From Nostoc linckia NIES-25 (GTDB taxonomy: Bacteria > Cyanobacteriota > Cyanobacteriia > Cyanobacteriales > Nostocaceae), in assembly GCF_002368035.1 (NCBI RefSeq), contig NZ_AP018223.1:257016-321015 (forward strand): a stretch of 64,000 nt of DNA, given 5' to 3'. Shown one piece after another: positions 1-8,602 of the stretch. The notes beneath the pieces are model-generated. The model did no database searches and was not told where the DNA came from. It saw only the letters and a list, made by a program, of their open reading frames with translations. The translations under genes and the position numbers were made by a program. Within the stretch, counting starts at the first letter, position 1. The number at the start of each line of letters is the position of its first letter.

Positions 1-771
1 ACCGCCAATGTTACCGCCAATGCCACCACCGCCAATGCCGTCACCAGCAGGATCGCCACCAAAGATGTTGCCGCCAGCCCCGCCAGTTCCGCCAGCCGTG
101 CCGCCACCATTACTCAACTCACTACCATTGCCGCCGTCACCGCTGAAGCCGCCGCCGCCACCACCACCCCTGAAGCCACCACCATTACCGCCGTCACCGC
201 TGAAGCCGCCGCCGCCGCCGCCACCGCTTGTTGGGCCACTACCAAGACCGCCGTTGCCACCAAAGCCACCGCCGCCACCACCAGAACCACTTACACTGTT
301 CCCCCCGATCGCCTGGTTATTAGTGAAGTTAACATTGGTCAAGGTAACGTTGGTCTCAACCAAGTTACCATCATACAAACCATTAATGAACAGCGCACCT
401 CCCATACCAGCAGCCCCGCCCCCGCCGCCACCACTACCACTATCACCGCCTTTGCCAAGACCGTTAGCAATGGTTAAGCCAGAAATGTTGACAGTGCCTT
501 GATTGATAAACAAGGCGCGGTACTTGTTATCGCCGCTGATAGTCAAGTTACTAGCGCCACTGCCCTGAATCGTGATGTTGCTGTTGATGATGGGCAACAT
601 ACTGGTGAGCGTAATCGTGTCGGGCGTGGTGTCAATGAAACTGCTGCCACCAAAGGTAATGGTGTCGGCTTCACTGGTGCTATTGGCTTGCAAAATCGCC
701 TCCCGCAGCGAGAGAACGCCATCGTTACTGTCGATGTTGTCATTGGTGGTGTTAACAATGATATTTGCCAT
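1..771 (-). CDS. Gly-rich CSLREA-type surface protein, 5' part only
   Basis: The minus strand is open from an ATG at 771 to the window edge, so the C-terminus is missing. A ribosome binding site AGGAG lies about nine bases upstream (781-785). The N-terminus contains VLSLREAILQAN, the CSLREA-type motif found at the start of large secreted cyanobacterial proteins that fold as parallel beta-helices. After about residue 110 the protein becomes a run of GGG, GGNGG and GFSGDGG repeats, which explains the Pro-rich reading on the opposite strand. It is probably an exported adhesin or sheath protein; no classical signal peptide is visible at this start. The function is inferred from composition only. 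Confidence 0.75.
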   Translation of the reverse strand, partial: MANIIVNTTNDNIDSNDGVLSLREAILQANSTSEADTITFGGSSFIDTTPDTITLTSMLPIINSNITIQGSGASNLTISGDNKYRALFINQGTVNISGLTIANGLGKGGDSGSGGGGGGAAGMGGALFINGLYDGNLVETNVTLTNVNFTNNQAIGGNSVSGSGGGGGGFGGNGGLGSGPTSGGGGGGGFSGDGGNGGGFRGGGGGGGFSGDGGNGSELSNGGGTAGGTGGAGGNIFGGDPAGDGIGGGGIGGNIGG

Positions 772-827
772 GATGAAAATCTCCTAAGTTATCTATGAAT
801 TAATCGGTTAAGCTGCTGGTCAAGTAA

Positions 828-876
828 AACCGTTCCTATTGGAATGTTCGCTCCCTGACTTGGGAGGAGAACGGTT
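828..876. other. Double hairpin between divergent-side genes
   Basis: AACCGTTC (828-835) pairs with GAACGGTT (869-876), and an inner CTCCC/GGGAG pair (851-855 with 862-866) extends the stem. There is no clear T-run, so it may be a weak terminator for the glycosyltransferase gene or a leader structure for the gene starting at 771. Confidence 0.4.
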
Positions 877-889
877 ACCAGAAAATAGT

Positions 890-1759
890 TCAGGCAGCAT
901 GAGAGTAAAAAGCACGATCGCGCTCCTGATTAGGTGTAGAATCGAACTGCTGCGATCGCGAGGTAGTAGGTGCTGCACGAACATCTGTTGGCTTTTCATC
1001 AATAAAAAATCTCGCTTGCACTTCTACTCGCAGTTGATAGCGATCGCTCAATTTGCGTCGAATGAGAGCCTCGTTAATTGCCAGTTGTGATTTCAGCAAT
1101 TGTTCAATTTTGCGAGTGCTGCTGACACTGGTAGGATGCAGACGGTAGTAGTAAAGCGGCTGATTAAGATGCCAAACATCAGTTACTTCTGATAGCCGCA
1201 AACACAGGTCGTAATCTTCGATGGATTCAAACGCTTCCCGGATGCCGCCGATCTGCTCATAGATCGAGCGCCGCAACAGCCGGAAGTGAAACGTCATGAA
1301 GTCAATCAGCAATCTGTCTGGGCTATAGGGAATTTGGCAGCGATGCCCCAAGCCTTGCACCTTTCCACCTGCGTTCATCTGCCAATGGTCGGTGTAGACC
1401 ATGCCCACTTCGGGGTAGGATTCCAGCACCTTAACTGTGAGTTCCAGTGCCCGGAAGTCTAGGGCATCATCGCTATCAACTTGACCGATGTAAGTGCCTT
1501 TCGCCGCAGCATAAGCGCCTTTGAGGGCATGAGCGGCACCGTGATGAGCAGCCGCTATCACCCGGATACGCGAATCTTTTTGAGCATAGCGATTGGCAAT
1601 TTCTAAGGAGCGATCGCTTGAGCCGTCGTCCCAAATTATCAGTTCAAAATTGGTGTATGTCTGGATGAGAACGCTTTCGATCGCCACTGCTAAATAGCGA
1701 TCGCGGTTATAAACAGGTATGACAACCGACACCAAGGGCGAATCAGAAGAATTAACCAT
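890..1759 (-). CDS. Family 2 glycosyltransferase
   Basis: A 289-residue GT-A fold glycosyltransferase. The N-terminus reads SPLVSVVIPVYNRDRYLA, followed by the nucleotide-binding WDDGSSDRS, the metal-binding DSDD at about residue 115, and a later ESIEDYDLCLRLSE acceptor/base region. It would transfer a sugar from a nucleotide-activated donor, probably in surface polysaccharide or glycoprotein synthesis. There is no membrane segment, so it acts in the cytoplasm. The 40 C-terminal residues have no family motif. The first 30 codons are repeated almost identically at 2152-2242. The donor and acceptor cannot be read from sequence. Confidence 0.85.
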   Translation of the reverse strand: MVNSSDSPLVSVVIPVYNRDRYLAVAIESVLIQTYTNFELIIWDDGSSDRSLEIANRYAQKDSRIRVIAAAHHGAAHALKGAYAAAKGTYIGQVDSDDALDFRALELTVKVLESYPEVGMVYTDHWQMNAGGKVQGLGHRCQIPYSPDRLLIDFMTFHFRLLRRSIYEQIGGIREAFESIEDYDLCLRLSEVTDVWHLNQPLYYYRLHPTSVSSTRKIEQLLKSQLAINEALIRRKLSDRYQLRVEVQARFFIDEKPTDVRAAPTTSRSQQFDSTPNQERDRAFYSHAA

Positions 1760-1861
1760 TGAATCTTGTATGTAAATTTCAGTACATCAATATATATATG
1801 TTGCTGGTGTCAGCGATACTGGATGCCAACAGCCATTTGCACGTCGATCGCTAAAGCAAAA

Positions 1862-2091
1862 GCCTTACAGCCTGCGCGAAACACGTAAATCTCAAGGCAG
1901 AAAGCCTTACAGGGAAGACGGAAAGCCTTACAGCCTGCGCGAAACACGTAAATCTCAAGGCAGAAAGCCTTACAGGGAAGACGGAAAGCCTTACAGCCTG
2001 CGCGAAACACGCAAATCTCAAGGCAGAAAGCCTTACAGGGAAGACGGAAAGCCTTACAGCCTGCGCGAAACAAATTTCAAGGCACAAAGCC
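1862..2091. repeat. 63-bp tandem repeat, three full units plus a partial
   Basis: Units begin at 1862, 1925 and 1988, with a partial fourth at 2051. Each unit contains GCCTTACAGCCTGCGCGAAA, a CTCAAGGCAGAAA segment and a second GCCTTACAG. The units differ by one base (CGTAAATC or CGCAAATC). Because 63 is divisible by three, two minus-strand frames stay open through the whole array. Those frames are repeat artefacts, not convincing proteins. Confidence 0.9.
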
Positions 2092-2242
2092 AGGCAGTAT
2101 GAGTGCGATCGCTTTTTGCCGTCATCTCAAGGAGAGTGAATCTTTTGATGAGAACGCTTTCCATCGCCACTGCTAAATAGCGATCGCGGTTATAAACAGG
2201 CATGACAACCGACACCAAGGGCGAATGAAGAAAACTAACCAT
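2054..2242 (-). pseudogene. Truncated duplicate of the family 2 glycosyltransferase
   Basis: The ATG at 2242 opens a reading that matches the first 30 or so residues of the neighbouring glycosyltransferase (SPLVSVVMPVYNRDRYLA, then MESVLIK). It then leaves the family and runs into the 63-bp repeat array. At nucleotide level 2152-2242 is nearly identical to 1676-1759. This is a recent local duplication that kept only the donor-binding N-terminus, so the product should be inactive. The rest of the second copy is not seen. Confidence 0.75.
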
Positions 2243-2261
2243 TTCGTCTTTATTTTGAGTG

Positions 2262-2543
2262 CTAATAATGTTGTTCTATGCCCAGCAAGGCATAATTGAG
2301 CGCGTGCCAAGTTTTTTGCCCCACAAGGCCGTCGGGTAGTAGATGGAAGCTATGCTGGAATTTTTCAACAGCGATCGCTGTTTCTCTGTCAAATCTGCCT
2401 GTCACGTCTTCGGCAGTTAAATATTTGTAGAAAACCAACAGGCGTTGTAGAGTTTCGACAGCAGTACCACTGTCTCCTTCTATCAGTTGCGGCAGATGAC
2501 AAGAATTATCTGCCTGCTGGGAGTTTTTGGTGTCATGGCGCAT
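2262..2543 (-). CDS. Peptidoglycan-binding domain protein
   Basis: A 93-residue protein that is almost entirely one PG_binding_1 domain. It has LIEGDSGTAVETLQRLL, then GRFDRETAIAVEKFQ, then the closing DGLVGQKTWHAL. Such domains bind cell-wall peptidoglycan and usually accompany a hydrolase, but here the domain stands alone. The first 20 residues are polar and do not look like a signal peptide, so the route to the wall is unclear. It may be a fragment of a larger enzyme or a genuine stand-alone domain, which is common in Nostoc genomes. Confidence 0.75.
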   Translation of the reverse strand: MRHDTKNSQQADNSCHLPQLIEGDSGTAVETLQRLLVFYKYLTAEDVTGRFDRETAIAVEKFQHSFHLLPDGLVGQKTWHALNYALLGIEQHY

Positions 2544-2970
2544 TTTGGATAATTTCTAAGTGAAAAAAACACTAGAGGGAATCTGCAAATTTTGGCCATG
2601 GGAATCCCACATGACAACGAAATTCGTTGCCAGTAGAACTACATGACAATTGAGTTTGCCTTCCCAAGACACAAACCAGCCTGACTAGCGGTTCAATGCA
2701 GATTTTATGAACTGGTCTCTCCAGGGTGTGGGCAATGAGTATGTTGTTTTTGAGCTTTACGGGTTTAGTTAGCTCTTAGTAAAATCAGATTTGTTGCCAG
2801 GGCAATGCTTCTGTTTTTTTCGTAACTGTGAGTGTTTTCAGGATTATCTCATTGTTCACTTTTAGACGCTAGTCCAACTTAAGGCAGCTTTTCTCAAGTT
2901 AAGGAGGCGCAATTTCAACTTAAGGGTTGAAATTTCAACTTAAGCAAATATTGTTTCAACTTAAACAATG
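2544..2970. other. Non-coding gap with TCAACTTAAG repeats
   Basis: No gene is seen. Between 2873 and 2967 the decamer-like word TCAACTTAA recurs four or more times with small changes, just before the 21-bp array. The rest shows no structure I can name. Confidence 0.5.
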
Positions 2971-3126
2971 CAGGTCGATGCATTAAAGGTGCAGGTCGAT
3001 GCATCAAAGGTGCAGGTCGATGCATCAAAGGTGCGGGTCGATGCATCAAAGGTGCAGGTCGATGCATCAAAGGTGCAAGTCGATGCAACAAAGGTGCAGG
3101 TCGATGCATCAAAGGTGCAGGTCAAG
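2971..3126. repeat. 21-bp tandem repeat, seven units
   Basis: Seven units of CAGGTCGATGCATCAAAGGT plus G start at 2971, 2992, 3013, 3034, 3055, 3076 and 3097, with a partial eighth. Three units carry single-base changes. On the plus strand an ATG at 2968 opens 81 codons in which the repeat reads as the heptad VQVDASK; there is no good ribosome binding site. The heptad has regularly spaced hydrophobic residues, but the coding status is unproven. Confidence 0.9.
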
Positions 3127-3154
3127 AAATTTGTGTACACCACCAGCCAACTTA

Positions 3155-3253
3155 TACCAATTCAAATAATGTTTGCGACACATCAATTATCCATAAGGGC
3201 ACAACAATGCTAAAGCCCCTACCCATCTGTCGCATTCTTTTTTCAAATTGGTA
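3155..3253. mobile_element. Miniature inverted-repeat element (type A, uninterrupted copy)
   Basis: The ends are TACCAATTCAAATAATG and CAAATTGGTA, followed inward by TGCGACA/TGTCGCA. The centre is a GGGC...GCCCC palindrome. The 99-bp element matches the two flanks of the interrupted copy at 11074-11364 when reverse complemented, so it shows the uninterrupted (empty) state of that element. Confidence 0.75.
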
Positions 3254-3398
3254 TTACAAAGGGACAGACTTAAACTTTACTTCAAGGCTGGGAGACGTTG
3301 GTCGAACTCACGTTGATTAACAAATTTAACCGCCGCTACTATTTGCACAAGTTTCTTTCTCGCACCTCAACATTAGGGACTGACAAATAAAGAAATAT

Positions 3399-6300
3399 TC
3401 AATTAATTCTTGTGGGGTGGGCGTCTCGCCCGCCCAGTCCATAGGGCGGGCAAGATGCCCACCCCACAATATTGGATAATTTATTTCTTGGAGTTCCCTT
3501 AGTTCTGAGATAGTCTTGCACCCACTCACAACCCGCCTTCACCACAGTATTAAGATTCAGATCGCGCTCTAAATCCCAAATAATTAAAGTCTTGTCTAGT
3601 GATGCCGAAATTAAGCGATCGCCCCCAGGAGTATATGCCAATGCGGTAACACCACTTTGATGTGCTTCTAGGGTTGCAAGTGGTGTTCCGTCTCGCTGCC
3701 AAAGCCGTACCGTGGCATCAGTGCCTGCGGAGGCAAATCGTTTTCCATCCGGGCTAAAGGCAACATACGTCGCCATTCCCTGGTGCCCCTTGAGGGTCTT
3801 TAACAGCGTTCCATCCCGGTTCCAGAGTTTGACGGTGCTATCTGCACTGGCAGACGCCAGGGTTTGACTATCGGGACTAAAGGTAATGCCCCAAATCGCG
3901 CCGCGATGCCCTTTTAAGGTCTTGAGCAATTGCCCTTCTAATGTCCACAGTTTAATCGTGCTGTCAATACTCGATGTGGCGATGGTTTGACCATCGGGGC
4001 TAAAGGCAACTCCCCAAACGGGTTCCTGGTGTCCTTGAAAGGTGTGCAACAGCTTACCGTCTAAACTCCAAAGCTTTGCGGTATTATCTGCACTGGCAGA
4101 GGCAAATTTGCTACCATCCGGGCTAAATTGAATCTCGTATACTTCGCTGTCGTGGGCTGCAATTGTCTTAATCAGCGTACCATCGGGCTTCCACAACTTG
4201 ATAGTGCGATCGCCACTCCCTGATACCAGGGTTTGGCCATCGGGGCTAATGGCAATGCCGATGACTGAAGAACGATGCCCACTCAAAGTTTTTAGCAATT
4301 TGCCATCCCGACTCCACAAGCGGATCGTTTTATCTTCGCTGGCTGAGACAATACTTTGATCATCGCGGCTTACAGCTACCCGAATCACAGGGCCTCTGTG
4401 TCCCCTTAAGGAAGTGAGTAGAGGATTTTGTAATCGCCAAAGTTTCACGGTTTCGTCGAGGCTTCCTGATGCCAGTATTTTACCATCGGGGCTAAATGCA
4501 ACTTCCCGCACGCGATCGCCATGTCCTAATAGGGTTAAAACTAAGGTTCCGTCTACTCTCCACAGTTTCACGGTTTTATCCCAACTGCCTGATGCCAAAA
4601 ATTCACCGTCAGGGCTAAAGGCAATATTCCATACCCAATCTGTATGTCCTCTAAGTGTGGCAATTTCTGTGCCGTCGAGTTGCCATAGTTCGATCGTGTT
4701 GTCAGCAGAGGCAGAAGCCAGGATTTTCCCATTGGGACTAAAAGCAATAGCATTAACGCGATCGCTATGTGCTTGGATTGTCCGAATCAACGTGCCATCG
4801 AGTTGCCACAGTTTGATGCTACCGTCCCAACTGCCGGATGCCAATGTTTGCCCATCGGGGCTAAAGGCAATTCCCCAAACTTCATCGCTATGCCCTTCGA
4901 GAGTGCGAATTACTGTGCCGTTTGGCTGCCAGAGTTTGATGGTGCGATCGGCAGAAACCGAGGCAATAATTTGGCGATCGGGACTAATGGCTACATTATT
5001 AACTCTGTTATTGTGTTTGGTAAAGTTAGTTAATAAAGTGCCATCTCGTCGCCAAAGTCTAGCAGTTTTATCCCAGGAGGCAGAAGCGATAAGTTGACTA
5101 TCTCGGCTGATATCAATGCCCCAAACCTCGCCACTATGCCCGGTAAGAGTCTTGAGTAACTGGCCGTTGCTTTTCCAGAGTTTGATGGTTTTGTCTGCTG
5201 AAGTCGTAGCAATTAGTGTATTGTCGGGACTAAAAACGACGCCGCGAACTTCTCCACTATGCCCAGATAGACGGTTGTACTCGATCGCTCCATACACGGT
5301 TCGCTTCAGGGCAGTTTCAACCTGATTGCTTGTGTCTGCATCGCCTCCACCAAGCTGTTGTAGCTTGTGTTTGGCAGCAAGGGCGGCAACTAAGGCATTT
5401 AACTTTTGGTTTGAGCCAAAAAGAGATTCTGAGGAAGTGGCGATCGCCCTAATTTCACTAATACTCGCCTGCCGATATTGAAACCAGGTGATGGTTCCTA
5501 GAAGCACAGAAACCAGCAGTGCAATGCTAACTAATATCAACAGCAAGCGTTGTTGTTTAGCACTTTTTCTCTCTTGTGTCAACTGTTTATGTTCTGCTGC
5601 CAGTCGGGCTTCTGCCTCTCTAGTCCTTTCTGCTTCTAGGTTTTTTTGGATTTCTTGGCGATCGAGTTCTTGGCTGGCGGTGAGAAATTGATAGTCTAGG
5701 TCACCCAGACTTTTACCCTGTGCCCAATTTAAAACATCTTGAAGCGATCGCCCCCTGAGTAACCAGGATTCATCTTCATAGCCAGAAACAGCCCAAGCAT
5801 TTAAAGCTTGGGAATAAGGACGCAAGTAACTTAATTGTTTGCCAACCCAATCGAGATTAAACACTGCTTGGTAGATGGCATTCTTAACTCGCAGTCTACT
5901 GTCGTGTTTCTCAACTAAACCTGATAGCAGCAGTTGTGTTTGCTCAAAGCTATTGTTGACTGGAATGCCTGCGTCCAGTTCTCCATCGGTACCAAAAGGA
6001 GAGTGCAGTAGAATTTGTTGATAAAGTCCTAGCAAACGGCCTGCCCGTTGTTCGTTGTGCAATAGGCGATCGCGAATCGTCTTCAAGTGTTCTGGTTCGT
6101 CGTTAGCCTCCCAATTCTCTATAATCGATTTTCTCACCAAACCCTCAACCCACTGGCCAATTTCTGATTCACAGACTTCCCACGATTTCCCTTGCACCAC
6201 TAACTGACAAACTTTTTGCGTCAAAAATGGTTGTCCTCCAGTCCAACTTAAAATCTCGCGCAGCAGGGCTTGAGGATTACTGGTAACGTGATTGAGTCCG

Positions 6301-6965
6301 GGCAACAAAGGCATTGCCTCAGACAAAGAAAATCCTTGCAGTTGAATTGCCCGTCCAATATTGAAGGGAGTACGGCTTTTATCAGCAATCAGATCCGCTG
6401 GTGTGGCAACTCCCAATAAAGCAAAAGTGAGACGACGATATGCTGCCTTTTCTGCTCGCTTGTTGTAACAAGCTCGAATTAAGGCAAAAAAATCATCTAT
6501 GGGAAACTTTAAGCCGAGAACGCTATCGATTTCGTCGATAAAAATCACAATCGGCTGGCAGTCAACTATTAATAGTAGCGTTTCCAGAAATTGACCAAAA
6601 CGACTAACTAATGATAAATCAGTGCGATCGCGCCACCAAGTTCGTAAGTTCAAATCCAGCTGAAAGCTATCAAATAAACTACCGATTGCACTGATATACC
6701 ATTGCTCCGGCGTTACCTGTTGGGTGCCAATTCCGCTAATATCTAATACACCACAGCGAATTCCTGCTGCTTGCAAACGGGACATACTTTGCACCCGCAA
6801 ACTAGATTTACCCATTTGACGAGCATTGAGTACGTAACAAAAGTCACCGTTTAACAGTGCTTGATAAAGTTCCTCATCTGCTTGACGCTTCACATAGCTG
6901 GCAGCGTTCTTCGGCAGACTGCCACCAACCTGATATTCATAAGCAGGACTTTCAGCACTCAGCAT
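3399..6965 (-). CDS. AAA-like ATPase with transmembrane segment and 14 WD40 repeats
   Basis: From the ATG at 6965 (1188 residues) the order is as follows. An AAA-like (AAA_35 type) NTPase covers residues 10-400, with Walker A NARQMGKSSL at 47-56 and Walker B IVIFIDEID at about 139-147. A charged coiled coil spans 432-470, a membrane helix 473-494, and fourteen WD40 repeats run from about 566 to 1155, each ending in KLW or similar. Fourteen repeats would make two seven-blade propellers. This layout is the STAND type: sensor repeats control a switch ATPase, for signalling or defence. The start lies 11 bases after the preceding ATPase gene stops; a start at 7055 is also open but overlaps that gene. 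The last 25 or so residues come from a palindromic repeat. Confidence 0.85.
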   Translation of the reverse strand: MLSAESPAYEYQVGGSLPKNAASYVKRQADEELYQALLNGDFCYVLNARQMGKSSLRVQSMSRLQAAGIRCGVLDISGIGTQQVTPEQWYISAIGSLFDSFQLDLNLRTWWRDRTDLSLVSRFGQFLETLLLIVDCQPIVIFIDEIDSVLGLKFPIDDFFALIRACYNKRAEKAAYRRLTFALLGVATPADLIADKSRTPFNIGRAIQLQGFSLSEAMPLLPGLNHVTSNPQALLREILSWTGGQPFLTQKVCQLVVQGKSWEVCESEIGQWVEGLVRKSIIENWEANDEPEHLKTIRDRLLHNEQRAGRLLGLYQQILLHSPFGTDGELDAGIPVNNSFEQTQLLLSGLVEKHDSRLRVKNAIYQAVFNLDWVGKQLSYLRPYSQALNAWAVSGYEDESWLLRGRSLQDVLNWAQGKSLGDLDYQFLTASQELDRQEIQKNLEAERTREAEARLAAEHKQLTQERKSAKQQRLLLILVSIALLVSVLLGTITWFQYRQASISEIRAIATSSESLFGSNQKLNALVAALAAKHKLQQLGGGDADTSNQVETALKRTVYGAIEYNRLSGHSGEVRGVVFSPDNTLIATTSADKTIKLWKSNGQLLKTLTGHSGEVWGIDISRDSQLIASASWDKTARLWRRDGTLLTNFTKHNNRVNNVAISPDRQIIASVSADRTIKLWQPNGTVIRTLEGHSDEVWGIAFSPDGQTLASGSWDGSIKLWQLDGTLIRTIQAHSDRVNAIAFSPNGKILASASADNTIELWQLDGTEIATLRGHTDWVWNIAFSPDGEFLASGSWDKTVKLWRVDGTLVLTLLGHGDRVREVAFSPDGKILASGSLDETVKLWRLQNPLLTSLRGHRGPVIRVAVSRDDQSIVSASEDKTIRLWSRDGKLLKTLSGHRSSVIGIAISPDGQTLVSGSGDRTIKLWKPDGTLIKTIAAHDSEVYEIQFSPDGSKFASASADNTAKLWSLDGKLLHTFQGHQEPVWGVAFSPDGQTIATSSIDSTIKLWTLEGQLLKTLKGHRGAIWGITFSPDSQTLASASADSTVKLWNRDGTLLKTLKGHQGMATYVAFSPDGKRFASAGTDATVRLWQRDGTPLATLEAHQSGVTALAYTPGGDRLISASLDKTLIIWDLERDLNLNTVVKAGCEWVQDYLRTKGTPRNKLSNIVGWASCPPYGLGGRDAHPTRIN
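3410..3469. repeat. Palindromic element inserted at the end of the WD40 gene
   Basis: Arms TTGTGGGGTGGGCGTCTCGC and its near-complement GCAAGATGCCCACCCCACAA face each other, with an inner CGCCC/GGGCG stem. The WD40 reading frame runs through it and stops at 3399, so the element supplies the final codons. Related GGGTGGGC palindromes are common in Nostocales genomes. Confidence 0.8.
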
Positions 6966-6976
6966 GAGATTAGGGA

Positions 6977-8347
6977 CTAATAAGATTTGTTGGAGTTGAG
7001 CAATCGCTCTATTGGCGGCAAAATTGTGCCAAAATATTGCCGATACAGTTCGCAACTGGGTGTAACCTGTTGATTGTGTATTTTTACTAGCCCCATACTT
7101 TGTAATTTGAACGCCTGCACTAGCTCTAACTCGACTGGTGTAGATGATGTCATGACCTGGGTTAATGCTCTCATCAGGTTAGGATATTGTTGCAGATACC
7201 CCAATTGTCGCTGGAGATGATCGGTGTAAATTCCCTCTGGAGCGATCGCCTGCTGCGCCAATTGTTCTAAAGTGATGCCATGAGCTTTGATTTGGACTAA
7301 TGCGACTTGCAATAAATAAGGATTTCCCCCAACTAGTGCAATCAGTTCATTGGCTTGCTGAGAATTCCAATTTAGTCCATGCCGTTGAGCTAATTCATAA
7401 ACCTGTTCTGTTGTCAACTCTGGTAACTTAATTGATAATCCGACGCTAAAAGGTGACTGGTTAATATTGAGTGGGATGTAAACTTCGGTTGAGTGACCTA
7501 CAACCAAGCGTAGCTTTTGCCAAAGATGACTGCTGCTATCTCCATATTTTGCTTTTTCGTACCAGACGCGCAACAAACCAAAAAAGTCATTGGCGATCGC
7601 GGGATACTGAAATAGTATGTCCACGTCATCCACCGCGATTACTATTGGGCGATTGCTGTTTGCTAATATATACTTCTCAAAATAACGAGTGCAGTTGTAG
7701 TTTGCGCCAAACAGATCGTCCCACTCGTCCTTTAAACGATTGGGCAATCCTAAATCGCGAGTTATGACTGCACAATACCAATACAACAGTCGGTCTAGAT
7801 TGCCAAACAACGAAGTATCTGCTAACCGCATACTCAGCAGTAGCGTTTGTAAACCTGTTTCTCTAGCTCGATTCAATATCCGAGTAATCAATGATGTTTT
7901 ACCCATCTGCCAAGGTGCTTTGATACGGATAAGCGCACCAGGTTTCAAAATTGCTTCATCACATTGAGGTTCAATGGACAACCGCTTGACGTAAAATGGC
8001 GAATTGAGTGGTAATGGCCCTTGGAAATTAATTGGTTCTAGATTTGTTGGTTCCGTAGGCTCGGTATGAACCACATCTCTAAGATAATCACTCGGTTGCA
8101 AAATCAGACCAAAGCTGCGGAAGTAAGCCTCAAGCGTACTGCGATCGACAGCAATTTCTCGGCGATGAACTTTAATCAAAGTGTTGTAGCTCAATCCTGT
8201 TCGTTGGCTAATTTCTTCCAACGAATCAATTTGTCCAGTTGTGTTTTGACATACTGCTTCCTGCTTCGCTGCTTGTAAGCGTTGCCAACCAGAATCAGAT
8301 ACAATAACTCCTCGTAAACGTTTCAAAAATGTAGTTTTTTCAGTCAT
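6977..8347 (-). CDS. AAA-like ATPase with N-terminal helix-turn-helix-like region
   Basis: A 456-residue protein. Residues 40-85 (SLEEISQRTGLSYNTLIKVH) look like a helix-turn-helix. An AAA-like NTPase follows, with Walker A APWQMGKTSL at 144-153, Walker B PIVIAVDDVD at 234-243, and the VGGNPYLLQ sensor region typical of this cyanobacterial family. There is no WD40 or other repeat tail. It stands directly upstream of the WD40 ATPase on the same strand with an 11-base gap, so the two are probably co-transcribed and may act together. No catalytic effector domain is seen in either. Family naming is firm at the ATPase level; the cellular role is unknown. Confidence 0.8.
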   Translation of the reverse strand: MTEKTTFLKRLRGVIVSDSGWQRLQAAKQEAVCQNTTGQIDSLEEISQRTGLSYNTLIKVHRREIAVDRSTLEAYFRSFGLILQPSDYLRDVVHTEPTEPTNLEPINFQGPLPLNSPFYVKRLSIEPQCDEAILKPGALIRIKAPWQMGKTSLITRILNRARETGLQTLLLSMRLADTSLFGNLDRLLYWYCAVITRDLGLPNRLKDEWDDLFGANYNCTRYFEKYILANSNRPIVIAVDDVDILFQYPAIANDFFGLLRVWYEKAKYGDSSSHLWQKLRLVVGHSTEVYIPLNINQSPFSVGLSIKLPELTTEQVYELAQRHGLNWNSQQANELIALVGGNPYLLQVALVQIKAHGITLEQLAQQAIAPEGIYTDHLQRQLGYLQQYPNLMRALTQVMTSSTPVELELVQAFKLQSMGLVKIHNQQVTPSCELYRQYFGTILPPIERLLNSNKSY

Positions 8348-8434
8348 CAGGTATTAATTTTAATTAGTAAAAAATCAAAATTTTGAGTTGAAATTGTTGT
8401 ATGTAGGACTCATATTTGATTGCGTGAAATATAC

Positions 8435-8602
8435 GTAGGGGAGCCAGCCGCATGGGCGGGTTTCCCAACTTGAGCGGACTGGCGTTGTGTTATGCCTGAG
8501 GCTACGGCACCAGCTAAATGTTTTGGTGCCTGAGGCTACGCCATAACACAACGCCAGTTGCATTTAACGAGGGAACCTCCAAGGGCGCACTGGCTCCCCT
8601 AC
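8435..8602. mobile_element. 168-bp palindromic miniature element
   Basis: The outer ends are GTAGGGGAGCCAG and CTGGCTCCCCTAC. Inside, ACTGGCGTTGTGTTATG (8478-8494) pairs exactly with CATAACACAACGCCAGT (8542-8558), and GCCTGAGGCTACG appears on both sides of the loop. It contains no gene. Traces of the same CTGGCTCCC end occur near 19598 and 25670. Confidence 0.8.

Noticed and set aside
8..502. Pro-rich plus-strand frame
   Set aside because: It is the complement of the Gly-rich repeats of the minus-strand CSLREA protein.
4414..5097. 227-codon plus-strand frame
   Set aside because: It lies opposite the WD40 repeats, which give a far better protein; its regularity only mirrors the repeats.
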